DNA of 6,313 nucleotides. It comes from Yimella sp. (GTDB lineage Bacteria; Actinomycetota; Actinomycetes; Actinomycetales; Dermatophilaceae). The stretch lies in the NCBI GenBank assembly GCA_030150425.1, contig JASLFY010000099.1, positions 1-6,313 of the forward strand, given 5' to 3'. Below the pieces are notes generated by a model. That model searched no databases. It had not been told where the DNA came from and saw only the letters and a list, made by a program, of their open reading frames with translations. A program made the position numbers and the translations under genes. Positions 1 to 5,819 of this stretch are shown here, piece after piece (position 1 is the first letter of the stretch; every line of letters begins with the position of its first letter).

Positions 1-419
1 AACGAGCCTTGTTGCCCGTCGTAGTGTTCGCCGGCTCTCGCCATTCGCGCGAACTCATCTTCTTGGTCCGCACAGGTACTGCACGACGACAGCGCGAGAG
101 TTGCGAGTGCTCCAGCACGAGGTTTTAGGCCGACAGCGTTCACCGTCTCCAGGTAGTACTTCGCAAACGCCACCGCCCCGGCATCCGTCTTGTACTTGGC
201 CGGCTCCGGTACACCGGGAGCTCCGGCGTACGTCGCATTGCTGGTCGCCGACGACGACGTCGCCGATGACGTCGAAGGCGCTGCCGAACTGGACGTCGTC
301 GTGGTCACAGCCGACGTCGTTGACGACGACTCGGCCGCTTTCGAACCACCGGAGCAGCCAGCGACGAGCCCGGCGACGAGGCCCACAACGGGCAGCAGGC
401 ATCGAGTGCGAGTATTCAC
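1..419 (-). CDS. DUF6318-type lipoprotein, N-terminal part (runs off left edge)
   Basis: A GTG-started frame stays open for 139 codons to the window edge, so the C-terminus is missing. The start at 419 is set by a GGAGG seven bases upstream (about 427-431). Residues 1-22 form a lipoprotein signal peptide: Arg residues at 4 and 6, a hydrophobic stretch from 8, and lipobox LVAGC with the acylated Cys at 22. Residues about 26-63 are a Ser/Thr/Ala-rich linker. From residue 68 comes a folded part with PGVPEPAKYKTDAGAVAFAKYYLETVN, written here as PGVPEP (68-73), AGAVAFAKYYLE (80-91), then a CxxC-like pair, Cys113 and Cys116 (SSCSTC), and a following helix. This order (Pro-rich entry, Ala-rich helix ending in YY, C-x-x-C) is what I recall for actinobacterial DUF6318 proteins, whose function is unknown. 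Expected location is the outer face of the membrane. It is separated from the ABC operon by a hairpin, so it is probably a separate unit. Family assignment is from memory of the pattern; secretion and lipidation are well supported. Confidence 0.8.
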   Translation of the reverse strand, partial: MNTRTRCLLPVVGLVAGLVAGCSGGSKAAESSSTTSAVTTTTSSSAAPSTSSATSSSATSNATYAGAPGVPEPAKYKTDAGAVAFAKYYLETVNAVGLKPRAGALATLALSSCSTCADQEDEFARMARAGEHYDGQQGS

Positions 420-422
420 TTC

Positions 423-434
423 AGGTCCTCCCTG
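423..434 (-). promoter_or_regulatory. Ribosome binding site of the DUF6318-type gene
   Basis: The minus strand reads CAGGGAGGACCT just before the GTG at 419, giving a GGAGG core with a seven-base spacer. It decides the GTG start, since no ATG in this frame lies near it. The rest of the 420-535 stretch must hold this gene's promoter. A TACCCT (491-496, minus) is a possible -10, but no convincing -35 stands at the right distance. Confidence 0.6.
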
Positions 435-535
435 TCGCACTGAAGTTCCCCGCATCCTGCCTGCCCACGGACGACGCGACCGGTTTCCACAGGGTAAGGA
501 CTTGGCAAAGAAGCGACCCGTGCGAAGAGCGAACA

Positions 536-567
536 AGGAGGGAGCCCCAAACCCGGGACTCCCTCCT
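536..567 (-). terminator. Rho-independent-type hairpin after the ABC operon
   Basis: A nine-base perfect inverted repeat (AGGAGGGAG at 536-544, CTCCCTCCT at 559-567) continues inward, past one C·A mismatch, with CCC (546-548) against GGG (555-557) and a six-base loop. It starts 38 bases beyond the stop codon of the substrate-binding protein. On the minus strand the hairpin is followed by TGTTCGCTC, only partly T-rich, as is common in high-GC actinobacteria. It should insulate the importer operon from the lipoprotein gene downstream. Confidence 0.75.
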
Positions 568-605
568 CGTACGAACCGAACGACCTCAATCGCGGTCCGT
601 CACGG

Positions 606-1664
606 TCACTTCGCAGCCTTCGCGAACTCCGTCGTGTACGTCTTCGACAGGTCGATCTTGTCCTTCTTCGGCTTCACGTTCGCCGAGAACGACCCGAGCA
701 CCTGCAGCACGTTCTTCGCACCGTCGGCGTCCATCACACCGTCGGTGGTGAACATGCCCTTGGAGTCCTTGATGCCCTGGATGTAGAGCTTCTTGTCCGA
801 ACCGGCGTAGTCGGCGGGCATCTTGTCGGCGATGGTCTCGGCGCTGTTGGAGTTGATGTACTTCAGCGTCTTGACGAACGCGTTCGCCAGCTTCTGCACC
901 TCGGTCTTGTGCGAGTTCACCCAACCGCAGGACATATACAGCGACGAGGCGGGGTAGAGGCCGCCGAGTGCCTTCTTGGTGCCCTCCGGCGTACGCATGT
1001 CGAGCAGCACCGACGCGTCACCCTTGCTGGTCAGACGCGCGACCGTGGGGTCGGTGGTCATGCCCGCGTTGATGCCGCCGGAGTTCATCGCGCCGATGAA
1101 CGTGGAGTCGGCACCGGCCTTGACCGTCGTGTAGCCGGCGGTGGTGATTCCGGCCTTGCCGGCGAGGTACTGGGTGAGGAAGTCGGTCGACGAACCCTGG
1201 CTGGTCACACCGAGCTTCTTGCCCTTGAAGTCGGCCGGCGACTTGATCGCGTCCTTGTCCTTCTTCGACACGACCTCGACCTCACCGGGCACGTTCGCGA
1301 ACTGCACGACTGACTCGAGGCACTTGCTGGAGTCCTTGGCCTGGATGTCGATGGTGTGGTCGTAGAACCCGACGACGCCCTGCGCCTGATCGGCCAGCAA
1401 CGCGGTCTCGGCGGTGACGCCGGCCGGGGTGTCGACCAGTTCGACGTTCAGGCCCTGCTCCTTGAAGTAGCCGAGCTGCTCGGTCAGCTTCGCCGGCATG
1501 TAGATCACCTTGGCGGCGCCGCCGACCATGATGGTGATCTTCGAACCGGAGCCGCCGCCGGACGAACCCGAGGTCGAGTCCTTCTTGGTTGCGCAGCCCG
1601 AGAGGGCGAGGGTGGAGCCGACGAGGGCGACGGCGAGCGTGCGGGCAGTTTGGTTCATGTTCAT
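606..1664 (-). CDS. ABC transporter substrate-binding lipoprotein, NMT1/SsuA-like
   Basis: A 352-residue extracytoplasmic solute receptor that would deliver its ligand to the permease and ATPase encoded just upstream. Residues 1-24 are a lipoprotein signal: Arg8, a hydrophobic core at 10-21, and lipobox LSGC with Cys24. A Ser/Gly-rich tether follows (about 29-41). The mature domain begins with KITIMVGG (42-49) and YFKEQGLNVELV (66-77), the usual opening of NMT1/THI5-like and SsuA/TauA receptors, followed by GFYDHTIDIQAK (99-110). A second typical block, SPADFKGKKLGVTSQGSST (142-160), marks the start of lobe two. Cys115 and Cys246 are the only mature cysteines apart from the lipid Cys and could pair outside the cell. 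ATG at 1664 is chosen over longer forms because AAGGA lies eight bases upstream and the signal peptide begins there; Met3 is a less likely alternative. It starts 28 bases after the permease stop. Ligand class is unresolved: sulfonate, nitrate, taurine, pyrimidine and aromatic-acid receptors share this fold, and the neighbouring CitA-like sensor hints at an organic acid. Confidence 0.93.
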   Translation of the reverse strand: MNMNQTARTLAVALVGSTLALSGCATKKDSTSGSSGGGSGSKITIMVGGAAKVIYMPAKLTEQLGYFKEQGLNVELVDTPAGVTAETALLADQAQGVVGFYDHTIDIQAKDSSKCLESVVQFANVPGEVEVVSKKDKDAIKSPADFKGKKLGVTSQGSSTDFLTQYLAGKAGITTAGYTTVKAGADSTFIGAMNSGGINAGMTTDPTVARLTSKGDASVLLDMRTPEGTKKALGGLYPASSLYMSCGWVNSHKTEVQKLANAFVKTLKYINSNSAETIADKMPADYAGSDKKLYIQGIKDSKGMFTTDGVMDADGAKNVLQVLGSFSANVKPKKDKIDLSKTYTTEFAKAAK

Positions 1665-1692
1665 GTTGGACTTCCTTGTCTCAGAACGGTTT

Positions 1693-2571
1693 TCAGACCT
1701 GAATGGCGGACTGACCGGTGGTCGGGCGCCACTTGAGCAGTCGGCGTTCGAGCCAGCCGAGCAACAGCTCGGCGACGAGCGCCATGACGGTGGAGATGAG
1801 CATTCCGGCGAAGACACCGGCGGAGTCGAACGAGTTCTGCGCGGTGTTGATCAGCAGACCGATGCCGTGCGTCGAGCCGGTGTACTCACCGACGATCGCG
1901 CCGATCAGCGCAAAGCCGAACGCGGTGTGCAAGGAGGCGAGGATCCACGAGGTGGCGCTCGGCACGACGATCGACCGCATCACGTCCCAGCGCGAGGCGC
2001 CGAGGATCCGGGCGTTGTTGACCAGGTTCCCGTCGACCTCGCGAGCGCCCTGGTAGGCGTTGAAGAACACCGGGAAGAACACCAGGACCAGCGCGGTCGC
2101 GACCTTGCTGGTCATGCCGAGGCCGAACCAGATGACGAACAGGGCGGCGAGGACCACGCGCGGAACGGCGTTCAGGCCCTGGATGTAGGGCTGCAGCACC
2201 TCCGCCAGCAACCGCGAACGTCCGAGCACGATGCCGCAGACGATGCCCAGGATCGAGCCGAGGATGAAGCCGTACACCGCTTCGCGGAGGGTGTACGACA
2301 TGTTCAGCCAGATCGAGCCGTTCGCGGTGCCGTCGGTGAACCAGGTGACCAACTTGTCCCAGATCAGCGACGGCTTGGAGTAGGTGAACGCGTCCAGCCA
2401 CTGGTTGACGCTGAACTCCCAGAGGCCGAGAACGGCGATCAGCAGGACGACACGCAGCAGGTAGACGAGCGCCTTGTGTCGGCGTACGCGCTGGCGGGCG
2501 CTCATCCCGACCTTCGCCTCGTCCGTCGGCGTGGCCGGGGTGGTTTCGGTGGGTGCGACATCAAGCGACAC
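1693..2571 (-). CDS. ABC transporter permease, NitT/TauT (SsuC/TauC-like) family
   Basis: A 292-residue inner-membrane subunit, of usual length for the BPD_transp_1 family. After a cytoplasmic N-terminal tail of about 33 residues rich in Thr, Pro and charges, hydrophobic segments lie near 35-53, 98-118, 133-152, 155-171, 207-229 and 251-272, six in all. The coupling helix (EAA loop) is at about 186-204: NNARILGASRWDVMRSIVVP, with the conserved Gly191 and the closing Pro204. This loop docks on the ATPase. The start is GTG at 2571, supported by GGGAG six bases upstream. It overlaps the 3' end of the ATPase gene by 11 bases, so the two are probably translationally coupled. The closest named families are SsuC, TauC and NrtB; a substrate cannot be assigned from the permease alone. 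Confidence 0.94.
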   Translation of the reverse strand: MSLDVAPTETTPATPTDEAKVGMSARQRVRRHKALVYLLRVVLLIAVLGLWEFSVNQWLDAFTYSKPSLIWDKLVTWFTDGTANGSIWLNMSYTLREAVYGFILGSILGIVCGIVLGRSRLLAEVLQPYIQGLNAVPRVVLAALFVIWFGLGMTSKVATALVLVFFPVFFNAYQGAREVDGNLVNNARILGASRWDVMRSIVVPSATSWILASLHTAFGFALIGAIVGEYTGSTHGIGLLINTAQNSFDSAGVFAGMLISTVMALVAELLLGWLERRLLKWRPTTGQSAIQV

Positions 2572-3361
2572 GGCCGGCTCCCTTCGTACGAGCGATCTCG
2601 ACCTCGGAGGACAGCGACTGCCAGATCTCGCGGTAGGTGGAGATGAATTCCGGAGTCATCCGGATCTCCTCGACGTTGCGCGGCCGCGGAAGGTCGATCG
2701 GGAAGACGTCCTTGACCCGGGCCGGGCTGGCCGTCATGACGACGACCCGGTCGGCGAGGGTGATGGCTTCCTCGAGGTCGTGGGTGACGAAGATGACCGC
2801 CGCGTTGGAGTCGGACCAGAGGTTGAGCAGTTCGTTCTGCATCAGCGCGCGGGTCTGCACGTCGAGGGCCGAGAACGGTTCGTCCATCAACAGGATCGAG
2901 GGGTTGTTGACAAGGGTCTGAGCGAGCGCCACCCGCTTGCGCATGCCACCGGAGAGCTGGTGCATGTAGTAGTTCTCGAAGCCCTTCAGCCCGACTCGCT
3001 CGATCCAGTCGCGGGCCTGCGCCTGGGCCGTCTTGCTGTCCACCCCACGCCAGATCGGACCGGCGGAGACGTTGCCGAGGACGCTGCGCCAGGGCAGCAT
3101 CGCGTCGGCCTGGAACATGTATCCGACCCCGTCCGGGATCCCGTCGACCGGCTTGCCGGCGACCGTCACGGTGCCCTCCGACGGCGGCTCGAGACCGGAC
3201 ACGAGCGACAGCGTGGTCGACTTCCCGCAGCCGGTCGGGCCGACGACCGCGACGAACTCGCCGGCCTCGACCGAGAGCGTGATGTCGGACACCGCGGTGT
3301 GCAGGCCACCGGATGAGTTCATGAATCGTTTGGTGGCGTGAGCGAGTTCGACCAGGCTCAT
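2561..3361 (-). CDS. ABC transporter ATP-binding protein, NitT/TauT (SsuB/TauB-like) family
   Basis: The 266-residue nucleotide-binding subunit that powers the importer from the cytoplasmic face. All catalytic motifs are intact: Walker A GPTGCGKST (41-49), Q-loop Gln84, signature LSGGM (136-140), Walker B ILLMDEPF (156-163) with catalytic Glu161, D-loop SALD (164-167) and switch His194. The signature reads LSGGM rather than LSGGQ, which is normal for SsuB/TauB/NrtD relatives. The YMFQADAMLPWRSVLGNV stretch (81-98) is also typical of that family. There is no C-terminal regulatory domain. ATG at 3361 has GGAGG five bases upstream. It is the first gene of the operon, followed by the permease (11-base overlap) and the receptor. 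Transcription would start in the divergent region 3362-3539, which it shares with the sensor kinase gene. Confidence 0.95.
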   Translation of the reverse strand: MSLVELAHATKRFMNSSGGLHTAVSDITLSVEAGEFVAVVGPTGCGKSTTLSLVSGLEPPSEGTVTVAGKPVDGIPDGVGYMFQADAMLPWRSVLGNVSAGPIWRGVDSKTAQAQARDWIERVGLKGFENYYMHQLSGGMRKRVALAQTLVNNPSILLMDEPFSALDVQTRALMQNELLNLWSDSNAAVIFVTHDLEEAITLADRVVVMTASPARVKDVFPIDLPRPRNVEEIRMTPEFISTYREIWQSLSSEVEIARTKGAGRVA

Positions 3362-3380
3362 CGCGACCTCCCTTCCGTTG

Positions 3381-3396
3381 CGTGACGTGGGTCACG
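3381..3396. promoter_or_regulatory. GTGA-N6-TCAC inverted repeat, CRP/GlxR-like operator candidate
   Basis: CGTGACGTGGGTCACG is a perfect six-base inverted repeat with a four-base spacer. It contains GTGA and TCAC separated by six bases, the half-site geometry of CRP and of actinobacterial GlxR-type regulators (TGTGA-N6-TCACA), although the outermost bases are C and G. It lies 20 bases before the ATPase start codon, just ahead of its ribosome binding site, and would fall in the transcript leader if the promoter at 3414-3443 is used. There it would more likely repress than activate. The RNA could also fold as a short hairpin. Which protein binds is inference. Confidence 0.45.
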
Positions 3397-3413
3397 TTCG
3401 AACAACTTCGAGG

Positions 3414-3443
3414 AAGCTAGGGGGCCGCCGCGGCGCCTGTCGC
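3414..3443 (-). promoter_or_regulatory. Candidate promoter of the ABC importer operon
   Basis: On the minus strand GCGACA (3443-3438) stands 18 bases before TAGCTT (3419-3414), resembling a -35 with GACA and a TANNNT -10. Transcription would begin near 3405-3408, giving a leader of about 45 bases that includes the inverted repeat at 3381-3396. The match is modest and is by eye. Confidence 0.3.
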
Positions 3444-3481
3444 GGTTGTGAGCGATAGCCGGAATCAGCGCGTACTTCGTG

Positions 3482-3498
3482 TTCTGCGCATTCTGCGC
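3482..3498. repeat. Tandem TTCTGCGC repeat, candidate response-regulator site
   Basis: TTCTGCGC occurs twice in direct orientation (3482-3489 and 3491-3498), a nine-base period. Direct repeats are a usual arrangement for DNA-binding response regulators that dimerise head to tail. If the kinase transcript starts at its GTG (3540), the repeat spans about -42 to -58, a normal activator position, and the kinase promoter has no good -35. It is also about 75-90 bases upstream of the candidate importer start. Binding by the CitB-like regulator encoded here is inference. Confidence 0.35.
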
Positions 3499-3525
3499 TG
3501 TGGTGTGGATCACGACCGCCGGACC

Positions 3526-3531
3526 TAGACT
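3526..3531 (+). promoter_or_regulatory. -10 element of a probable leaderless kinase promoter
   Basis: TAGACT fits the actinobacterial TANNNT -10 and is followed by eight bases and then the GTG of the kinase gene. Transcription would therefore start at or next to the start codon, giving a leaderless message. This agrees with the lack of any purine-rich ribosome binding site before 3540. No clear -35 is present 16-19 bases upstream. Confidence 0.5.
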
Positions 3532-3539
3532 CGGACCCC

Positions 3540-5138
3540 GTGCCCCGCCTCACCGACCGCCGGTTCCCGTTCACCCGGCAGATGATGTTGTTGCAGGTCG
3601 GCGTGCTGTTGGCCCTCGGACTCGGCTCGCTCATCGCGGTCACGCTGATGCTGCGCGCGAGCCTGAACCACCAGTACGAACAGCGGGCGCTCGCGGTCGC
3701 CCGGTCCGTCGCCGCGACGCCGAACCTCGGCGACCTGGTCTCGGCGGAGAAGCAGCCGCAGGTGCAGCAGATCGCGCTGCGCGACGGGAAGGCGACCGGC
3801 GCCCTGTTCGTGGTGATCACCGACCGCAACGGCATCCGGTTGGCCCACCCGACCGCCTCCGAGATCGGCAAGAAGGTCTCCACCGATCCGCGGGAAGCGT
3901 TGAGCGGCAAGGAAGTTGCCACCATCGAGCAGGGAACGCTCGGGCTGTCCGCCCGCGGCAAGGTCCCGCTGCGCGACTCGAACGGTCGGATCGTCGGCGA
4001 GGTCAGCGTCGGCTTCGCGGCCAGCGACATCAACCACGCCCTCACCGCCCTGCTGGCTACCGCCGTTCCCGTCGGCCTGCTGGCCATCGCGGTAGGAGCA
4101 CTGCTCACCGCGATGCTGGCCCGCCGGCTGAAGCGCGGCCTGTTCGGTCTCGAGCCCGACGCCGTGGCCGACCTGCTGCGCGAACACGACGCGGTGTTGT
4201 TCGGGATCAACGAGGGCGTCCTGGCGGTCGACCCGCAGGGCCGGGTCACCATGGCCAACGACGAGGCACGCCACCTGTTGGGCACCCCACTCGAGCGCGG
4301 GTCGTCCATCGCCGACCTCGGTCTACCGGACCGTCTGGCCCGCGCCCTGTCCGGCACCGAGGACTCTCAACTCACCGCGGTCGCCGGGTCGCGGGTGCTG
4401 CTGGCCCGCCACCGTACGGTCAGCCAGGGCAACCGCAGCCTCGGCAGCGTGCTCACCCTGCGCGACCAGACCGACATCGAGCAGCTGACCTCGGAACTGT
4501 CGTCCGTACGCACGATGACCGGCGCACTGCGCGCACAGCGGCACGAGTTCGCCAACCGGATGCACACCGTCATCGGGTTGTTGCAGACCGGATCGCCGGA
4601 CGACGCCCTCGACTACCTGCGCGCCTCCGTCGCCCCCTTGACCGACTCCACCGTCAGCGCGGAAGCGGTGCGTTCCAACACGATTCGTGCGTTCTTCGGC
4701 GGAAAGTCGGCCCACGCCGCCGAGCGTGGTGTCGCCCTGACGCTGTCCGACCAGAGCTTCGTGCCGCGCAAGATGGTCGCTCCCGTCGAGGTCATCACGG
4801 TGCTGGGCAACCTCGTCGACAACGCGATCGATGCCGCGCCGTCCGGCGGTGAGGTGATCGTCGACCTGCTCACCGAGGGCACCGACCTGGTCGTCTCCGT
4901 CGCCAACCCGGGTCCGGGCATCCCGCCCGCCCAGGCGGCCGCGATCTTCGCCGACGGCTACTCGACCAAGGGCAACGACCGCGGCATGGGCCTGGCCATC
5001 GCCCGCCAGACCGCCCGCCGCCTCGGCGGCTCCCTCGACCTCGTGGCGCCCGGCGGCGACGGCGCACTCACCGTCTTCGTCGCCCGCCTGCCCGGCGTGC
5101 TCGCCGACCAGCTCTCCGACCCGGAGGAAGACCGATGA
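3540..5138 (+). CDS. Sensor histidine kinase, CitA/DcuS family
   Basis: A 532-residue membrane kinase that would sense an extracellular ligand and phosphorylate the regulator encoded next. Order: TM1 about 17-38; extracytoplasmic CitA-type PAS sensor about 40-165; TM2 about 168-193; cytoplasmic PAS about 212-310; SpoB/CitA-type dimerisation helix with phosphoacceptor His335 (RAQRHEFANRMH); HATPase domain with N-box LGNLVDNAIDAA (422-433), G1 region NPGPGI (456-461) and G2 region NDRGMGLAI (479-487). In the sensor, Arg100 and His103 (IRLAHP) match the Arg/His pair of DcuS and CitA. RGK (139-141) before Pro143 matches the Arg/Lys pair of CitA rather than the Arg-x-Phe of DcuS, suggesting a citrate-like or other polycarboxylate ligand (inference). 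The G1 box has Asn456 where Asp is usual. GTG at 3540 is chosen because it keeps the basic pre-TM1 segment and sits directly after a -10; Met15 and Met16 are alternatives. It overlaps the regulator gene by four bases (ATGA). Confidence 0.93.
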   Translation: MPRLTDRRFPFTRQMMLLQVGVLLALGLGSLIAVTLMLRASLNHQYEQRALAVARSVAATPNLGDLVSAEKQPQVQQIALRDGKATGALFVVITDRNGIRLAHPTASEIGKKVSTDPREALSGKEVATIEQGTLGLSARGKVPLRDSNGRIVGEVSVGFAASDINHALTALLATAVPVGLLAIAVGALLTAMLARRLKRGLFGLEPDAVADLLREHDAVLFGINEGVLAVDPQGRVTMANDEARHLLGTPLERGSSIADLGLPDRLARALSGTEDSQLTAVAGSRVLLARHRTVSQGNRSLGSVLTLRDQTDIEQLTSELSSVRTMTGALRAQRHEFANRMHTVIGLLQTGSPDDALDYLRASVAPLTDSTVSAEAVRSNTIRAFFGGKSAHAAERGVALTLSDQSFVPRKMVAPVEVITVLGNLVDNAIDAAPSGGEVIVDLLTEGTDLVVSVANPGPGIPPAQAAAIFADGYSTKGNDRGMGLAIARQTARRLGGSLDLVAPGGDGALTVFVARLPGVLADQLSDPEEDR

Positions 5139-5791
5139 TCAACGTCCTCGTCGTCGACGACGACTTCCGCGTGGCGCAGGTCCATGCCGCGTACGTCGAC
5201 GCACTCCCCTCCTTCACCGTCGCCGGGGTCGCCCACACCGCGGCCGACGCGCTGTCCGCGGCGCACGCCGGACAGATCGACCTGGTGCTGCTCGACACCT
5301 ACCTCCCCGACCGCCTCGGAACGGAGGTCATCGGTGACCTGACCGCGTACGCCGACGTGATCATGGTGACCGCGGACTCCTCGGCCGAATCGGTGCGCAC
5401 CGCGCTGCGTCGCGGCGCGCTGAACTACGTCGTGAAGCCGTTCGCCCGGGAGACGTTGCACGCCAGGCTGCGGGCGTACGAGCGGTTCGCCGGCCGCGTC
5501 GGGCAGGGCACGCTCACCCAGGACCGCATCGACACCGCCTTCGTCGCCCTGCACGAGGGCGACCGGCCGCAGACCCCGAAGGGGCAGTCACCGGTGACCG
5601 CGAAGCTGGTCCGCAACGCGCTGCAGGAGGCCGGGGAACCGCGTACGGCGGTCGAGGTCGCCGACCAGATCGGTGTCTCCCGCGCCACCGCGCAGCGTTA
5701 CCTCGCGGCCCTCGCCGAGGACGGCAAGGTCGAGGTGGCGCTGCGGTACGGCTCGACCGGGCGCCCGGAACACCAGTACGCCTGGCGCTGA
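5135..5791 (+). CDS. Response regulator, CitB/DcuR family
   Basis: A 218-residue transcription regulator, partner of the CitA-like kinase. The receiver domain (about 1-120) has the acidic pocket Asp8-Asp9-Asp10, phosphoacceptor Asp54 (LVLLDTYLPD), switch residue Thr79 and Lys101 in VVKPF. A linker (about 120-155) leads to a C-terminal DNA-binding domain with a helix-turn-helix at about 169-191 (TAVEVADQIGVSRATAQRYL) and a small wing ending YGSTGRPEHQY, the form typical of CitB/DcuR regulators. ATG at 5135 overlaps the kinase TGA and has GGAGG (5123-5127) seven bases upstream, so translation is coupled. Likely targets are the divergent importer operon and its own operon, through the region 3362-3539. 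That is inferred from gene order. Confidence 0.94.
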   Translation: MINVLVVDDDFRVAQVHAAYVDALPSFTVAGVAHTAADALSAAHAGQIDLVLLDTYLPDRLGTEVIGDLTAYADVIMVTADSSAESVRTALRRGALNYVVKPFARETLHARLRAYERFAGRVGQGTLTQDRIDTAFVALHEGDRPQTPKGQSPVTAKLVRNALQEAGEPRTAVEVADQIGVSRATAQRYLAALAEDGKVEVALRYGSTGRPEHQYAWR

Positions 5792-5819
5792 CGCGTCACC
5801 GAAAAAAACCAGCGCGTCA
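5789..5819. terminator. Convergent-gene inverted repeat, possible bidirectional terminator
   Basis: TGACGCG (5789-5795) and CGCGTCA (5813-5819) form a seven-base inverted repeat whose outer triplets are the stop codons of the two converging genes. The loop of 17 bases holds a run of seven A (5802-5808), which reads as T7 on the minus strand. An alternative six-base stem pairs GCGCTG (5785-5790) with CAGCGC (5810-5815). A smaller palindrome, TGACGCGTCA, covers 5789-5798. For minus-strand transcripts the T7 lies only eight bases past the stop codon, but the stem before it is weak. Terminator function is therefore plausible, not shown. Confidence 0.4.

Noticed and set aside
230..345. GACGAC/GACGTC-rich stretch resembling a short tandem repeat
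   Set aside because: It is the Ser/Thr/Ala-rich linker of the lipoprotein written in a few preferred codons (TCG, ACG, GCG). The repeat unit is irregular and explained by coding.
55..402. Minus-strand 115-residue frame starting MPAARCG
   Set aside because: It is a shifted reading of the lipoprotein gene. The GTG frame from 419 has the ribosome binding site, signal peptide and lipobox; this frame has none.
101..786. Two plus-strand open frames (101-751 and 190-786)
   Set aside because: They run opposite to the DUF6318-type gene and the end of the substrate-binding gene, lack ribosome binding sites, and have compositions (Arg/Ser/Pro-rich, or Asp/Val-rich from repeated GACGTC) typical of antisense readings. 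They also cross the terminator hairpin.
1665..1817. Longer start for the substrate-binding protein, up to ATG near 1817
   Set aside because: The added 51 residues are out-of-frame permease sequence and would bury the lipoprotein signal peptide. ATG 1664 has a proper ribosome binding site.
1510..2646. Long plus-strand frame of 378 residues
   Set aside because: It is antisense to the permease and receptor genes, very rich in Asp, Glu, Arg and Gly, and without any recognisable motif. Long antisense frames are expected in high-GC coding DNA.
2502..3395. Minus-strand 297-residue frame overlapping the ATPase gene
   Set aside because: It is an out-of-frame reading of the same strand with no ATPase motifs. 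The 266-residue frame has every catalytic motif.
3392..4357. Minus-strand frame of 321 residues opposite the kinase gene, and the plus-strand frame 3479-4852
   Set aside because: Both are Arg/Ser/Pro-rich shadows of the kinase gene, which has complete sensor, dimerisation and ATP-binding motifs in its own frame.
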